Part shown: piece by piece, positions 33,428 to 35,955 of the stretch
Numbering within the stretch: position 1 is the stretch's first letter
How the letters are laid out: every line of letters begins with the position of its first letter
Assembly (NCBI GenBank): GCA_034440495.1
Contig: JAWXCE010000052.1
Location: forward strand, 1-35,955
Direction of reading: 5' to 3'
Length of the DNA stretch: 35,955 bases
Source: JAWXCE01 sp034440495
Lineage (GTDB): Bacteria; Pseudomonadota; Alphaproteobacteria; Rhizobiales; Rhodomicrobiaceae
Translations under genes and position numbers: made by a program
The notes under the pieces: generated by a model
Told to the model about the DNA's origin: nothing
The model's input: the letters and a program-made list of their open reading frames with translations, nothing else
Databases searched by the model: none

Positions 33428-33515
33428 CGTCTTCGCGAAGTGGCTATTGCCGCCGTGGCGATCCATCGCCTTTTTAGGCGCGAAAGCCTGAATTTATTCG
33501 ATTCGCTCGCAGACG
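33428..33515. repeat. Dispersed palindromic-ended repeat, copy 2 (degenerate)
   Basis: This 88-bp stretch aligns along its length with the element at 22318-22408: CGTCTTCGCGAAG against CGTCATTGAGAGG at the left, identical GCCGCC, TGGCG, CATCGC, AGGCGCGAAA and TCGCTCGCA blocks in the middle, and AGACG against AATGACG at the right. Its terminal repeats are more diverged, so it appears older. It lies between the convergent DUF1178 and ubiG genes. Confidence 0.6.
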
Positions 33516-33541
33516 TGAATGCCGGGTTTGCGCTGGCTGTT

Positions 33542-34291
33542 CTAGGAATTTGCGGCGGCGGCGAAGTAATTCACAGCCACATCGTCCGACATGCGCCATT
33601 GGCCGGAAAGAGCGTTGAACACGCATCCGCGCGCTTCGATCCACATCAACCCCGCGTCCCCGCACGCGGCCTCAAGCTCGGCAGGCGTGATAAATTTCTC
33701 CCAGCGGTGGGTGCCTTTGGGGAGCCATTGCAGCACGTATTCCGCGCCGACGATTGCGAACGCATAGGATTTGGCGGTGCGGTTGATAGTGGATAGGAGC
33801 AGCAGGCCGCCGGGCTTCAGGATCGCCGCGCAGTCGCGAATGAACGCGCTGGCGTCGGGCACGTGCTCGACAACTTCCATGGACACAACAATGTCGAAGC
33901 TTTCGCCGTTTCGCGCCAGATCGGCGGCCTTGCCCGCAAGGTAACGGATGGTTAGTCCTTGACCCCCCGCGTGCTGCTGCGCCACGTCTATGCTCTCGGG
34001 CAATGGATCGATGCCCGTCACCTGCCCGCCGAGCCGGGCCATCGGTTCGCACAACAGTCCGCCGCCGCATCCAACGTCGGCGATGGAAAGTCCGGAGAAT
34101 GGTTTCAAACTGCGCGCGTCGCGCCCAAAGTGGCGTGCGGCATGATCGCGAATAAACTCCATGCGCACCGGCCCTAACGCATGCAGCGGCTTGAACTTGC
34201 CGTCCGGTTTCCACCAATCGGCGGCGGCGGCGCGAAAAGTCGCCAGCTCGCGCTCATCCAGCCCGGACGAGTTTTTAATATCAGCGTTCAT
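33542..34291 (-). CDS. ubiG: Ubiquinone biosynthesis O-methyltransferase
   Basis: The 249-residue protein (ATG at 34291; alternatives at 34300 and 34390 are less typical) is a UbiG SAM methyltransferase: FRAAAADWWKPDGKFKPLHALGPVRMEFI at the N-terminus, motif I IADVGCGGGLLCEPMARLG (about residues 60-78), VVSMEVVEHVPDASAF, and STINRTAKSYAFAIVGAEYVLQWLPKGTHRWEKF. It performs both O-methylations in ubiquinone synthesis at the membrane. It stands opposite the LysR gene, with about 250 bp between the two starts. Confidence 0.96.
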   Translation of the reverse strand: MNADIKNSSGLDERELATFRAAAADWWKPDGKFKPLHALGPVRMEFIRDHAARHFGRDARSLKPFSGLSIADVGCGGGLLCEPMARLGGQVTGIDPLPESIDVAQQHAGGQGLTIRYLAGKAADLARNGESFDIVVSMEVVEHVPDASAFIRDCAAILKPGGLLLLSTINRTAKSYAFAIVGAEYVLQWLPKGTHRWEKFITPAELEAACGDAGLMWIEARGCVFNALSGQWRMSDDVAVNYFAAAANS

Positions 34292-34539
34292 TGGAAGCAT
34301 AAGGACTTTAACCCGGGTGCTTGTCAACACAGAGCCATTTGTCATGCAAATGGTGATACTGGCGCTACGAGCAAGCCGACTCGCATTCATTGCCTAAAGT
34401 TCATAACGCAAACGTGACCAAATCCTTTTCACTCCGACTGTAACGCTATAAAGATGAGTCTGAAGCCTTTTTGTTAGGCGTCGGGACTTTAAAATCATCT
34501 GGTGCACTATGTGCGGATAAAAGACACACGGAAATTGCC

Positions 34540-35496
34540 ATGGAAATGCATCAAGTCCGTTATTTTCTCACCCTTTGCGATACGCTGAATTTTACGCGCG
34601 CATCCGAGCAGTGCAATGTCAGCCAGCCATCCCTCAGTCGCGCTATCCGGTTGCTGGAAGAGGAGTTTGGCGGGCCGCTGCTTTATCGCGAGCGCGGCAA
34701 CATTCATCTTTCCGAACTGGGTCAGATCTAACTGGGTCAGATCGTGAAGCCGTACCTCGATCAGCTTTACATGCAAGCCGAAAATGCCAAGCGCCAGGCG
34801 CAAGATTATTCGAGGCTGAATAAAACGCCGCTTCGGATCGGCCTGATGTGCACGATAGCGCCGAACGAGTTGCTCGATTTCGTCCGCGCCATTCATGTCG
34901 GCCATCCCGGAATTATTTTGCAGGTCATTAGCAATACGGCGGTGAAGCTGCACGAACAGTTGCTCAACGGGGAGGTGGAGGCGGCCATTTATGCTCTGCC
35001 GCGCGACGGTCTTGGCGAGCGGGTGCACTATATGCCGCTCTACCGTGAACCGTTTATGATTGTGGTGCATCCGGAAGATCCGCTGGCGGGAAATGAAAGC
35101 ATCAGGCCGACAGACCTTGAAGGCGCCAAATATTTGTCCCGCATCAACTGCGAAATGAGCATTCCAGCGGATAAAATTTTTGACGATCAGAACGTCACTT
35201 GCTCGACAATTTATGAAAGCGAGCACGACGACTGGATTCAGGCAATGGTCGCCGCCGGTCTGGGTTTTGCGTTCATGCCGCGTTCCAGCGTCAATCATCC
35301 CGGGGTGGTGGCGAGACTTATGGTTATTCCAGAAATCTGGCGCGATGTGATGCTGGTTACGGTGCGTGGACGGCCGCATTCTCCCGCCCTGGGCGTGGTC
35401 GTCGCCGAAGCCATGCGCTCACCCTGGAATGGCCGCACGGCGATTGCGGTCGAGGAAATGCGCAAGACGCCCGACACCGACCATCCACCGCAATAA
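34540..35496 (+). pseudogene. LysR-family regulator interrupted by an in-frame stop from a 15-bp duplication
   Basis: The frame is continuous from ATG 34540 to TAA 35494-35496 except for one TAA at 34729-34731. The N-terminal piece (63 codons) is a complete LysR helix-turn-helix (MEMHQVRYFLTLCDTLNFTRASEQ, then SQPSLSRAIRLLEEEFGG). The C-terminal piece is a full LysR effector domain (two lobes; RIGLMCTIAPNELLDFVRA near residue 100, PLYREPFMIVVHPEDPLAG). The stop comes from a tandem repeat in which GAACTGGGTCAGATC is followed by TAACTGGGTCAGATC: removing 15 bp restores 313 residues. It is one event away from function, so it may be recent or reversible. The repressor could still be made by read-through or re-initiation at GTG 34744. 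Confidence 0.9.
34715..34743. repeat. 15-bp tandem duplication creating a stop codon in LysR
   Basis: AACTGGGTCAGATC occurs twice with a 15-bp period; the base between copies is T where the original codon GAA would have G, so the duplicate reads TAA. Slipped-strand deletion between the copies would restore the reading frame exactly. Confidence 0.92.
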
Positions 35497-35628
35497 GGGC
35501 GCCTATTATCACGCCCTCGCTTTCGGCAACCATGCTGGAGCCGGGGAGACGTTGTCCCAACTTTGCCGAGCGACTTTTCCAAAGCGAGCAAGCTTATCGG
35601 AGCTTGACCGTAAACGCTAGTTGGCTGC

Positions 35629-35878
35629 GTGGAGCGGGTTCGTCTGGACCTTAGCCCAGCTGCCTACCTGGACGGCATCCCCGCGTTCTATGACCTTGCC
35701 CGCATTGAAAACCGCGTTCTAGTCAGGCTGCTGGAAAAGAATCGGTTACGCAGAAGAAAGCACAGATCAAGCGCACCGTGATCTACGTGCAAATTTCGCC
35801 GCATTGGCGGACGTTATAGAACGCAGCATTCGAGGAGAACAGTTTCATGAACAGCAGACAGTTCGCCGCACGGGTTGA
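35629..35878 (+). pseudogene. Decayed ORF remnant with a frameshift, family unknown
   Basis: A frame from GTG 35629 reads ERVRLDLSPAAYLDGIPAFY and continues to RVLVRLLEK; from there a second frame reads RIGYAEESTDQAHRDLRANF and ends at TGA 35876-35878. Adding one A to the AAAA run at 35735-35738 would fuse them into one protein of about 83 residues with ordinary codon usage. No ribosome site is obvious. The stretch 35497-35628 before it holds no gene I can support, only short open frames. I do not recognise the product. It is low confidence because short fused frames can arise by chance. Confidence 0.3.
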
Positions 35879-35955
35879 CCAGGTCGCCAAAGCGTTTGCT
35901 ACTGCTGAAAGTACCTCGCATGCGCCGGTTCTTTTGTCCTTGGCTGGTTTTCTGC
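35847..35955 (+). CDS. Start of an unidentified gene, cut by window end
   Basis: ATG 35847 with GAGGAG nine bases upstream opens a frame (MNSRQFAARVDQVAKAFATA, continuing HAPVLLSLAGFL) to the window edge, 36 codons. No family can be named from so short a piece. It overlaps the end of the upstream remnant by 32 bp in another frame. Confidence 0.5.
   Translation, partial: MNSRQFAARVDQVAKAFATAESTSHAPVLLSLAGFL

Overview
The window looks like chromosomal DNA from an alphaproteobacterium (moderately high GC by eye; gene order lolA-xth next to an OmpR/EnvZ-type pair; tetrahydrodipicolinate succinylase DapD beside a pyrimidine 5'-nucleotidase; an NDUFAF5-like methyltransferase; the run comF-glutaredoxin-nitrilase-DUF1178 next to ubiG). 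Order Hyphomicrobiales or a relative is plausible, but I cannot name a genus. I see no tRNA, rRNA, CRISPR array or complete insertion sequence.

Layout. 0-3.1 kb: the start of ilvE (leftward, cut by the window edge), then a rightward MarR regulator / response regulator / histidine kinase chain with one-base TAATG overlaps and an inverted-repeat operator upstream. 3.1-5.2 kb: xth, a probable small RNA with its own promoter and terminator, and a LolA-like carrier. 5.3-9.7 kb: a leftward lysine/peptidoglycan-precursor cluster (pyrimidine nucleotidase, dapD, a small frameshifted membrane ORF, a DUF805 protein, an unknown membrane protein, dapE). 9.8-10.7 kb: an NDUFAF5-like methyltransferase. 10.7-11.7 kb: an AT-rich cassette that I read as a Panacea-domain (SocA-like/DUF4065) toxin-antitoxin module, in which both genes carry single-base frameshifts although promoter, operator and ribosome site are preserved. 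11.75-13.7 kb: mutT, a PmtA-like methyltransferase and gph. 13.8-15.2 kb: an isolated soxX-soxA pair. 15.2-17.1 kb: an AT-rich gap, a Tyr/Arg/Gly-rich secreted small protein with a strong terminator, and an unrecognised exported protein. 17.2-22.2 kb: a tetR-MFP-RND efflux operon. 22.3-26.9 kb: a dispersed repeat, a shortened beta-lactamase-like protein, anmK, tyrS, a truncated phosphate-binding-type gene and a CobB-type sirtuin. 27-30 kb: a methyltransferase, a DUF606 membrane protein and a membrane-anchored Clp N-domain protein. 30-34.3 kb: argB, comF, glutaredoxin, nitrilase, DUF1178, a second copy of the dispersed repeat, and ubiG. 34.5 kb to the end: a LysR gene stopped by a 15-bp tandem duplication, a decayed stretch and the start of an unidentified gene.

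The housekeeping blocks look intact. The accessory parts share a theme of gene decay: single-base indels in short homopolymers (small dap ORF, both toxin-antitoxin genes, the 35.7-kb remnant), a nonsense-creating duplication (LysR), and truncations (PBP-like gene, beta-lactamase-like gene). Some of the homopolymer indels could be assembly errors, so they need read-level checking. The items most worth a second look are the broken Panacea module (10688-11676), the putative small RNA beside xth (4010-4156), the LysR duplication and the orphan soxXA.
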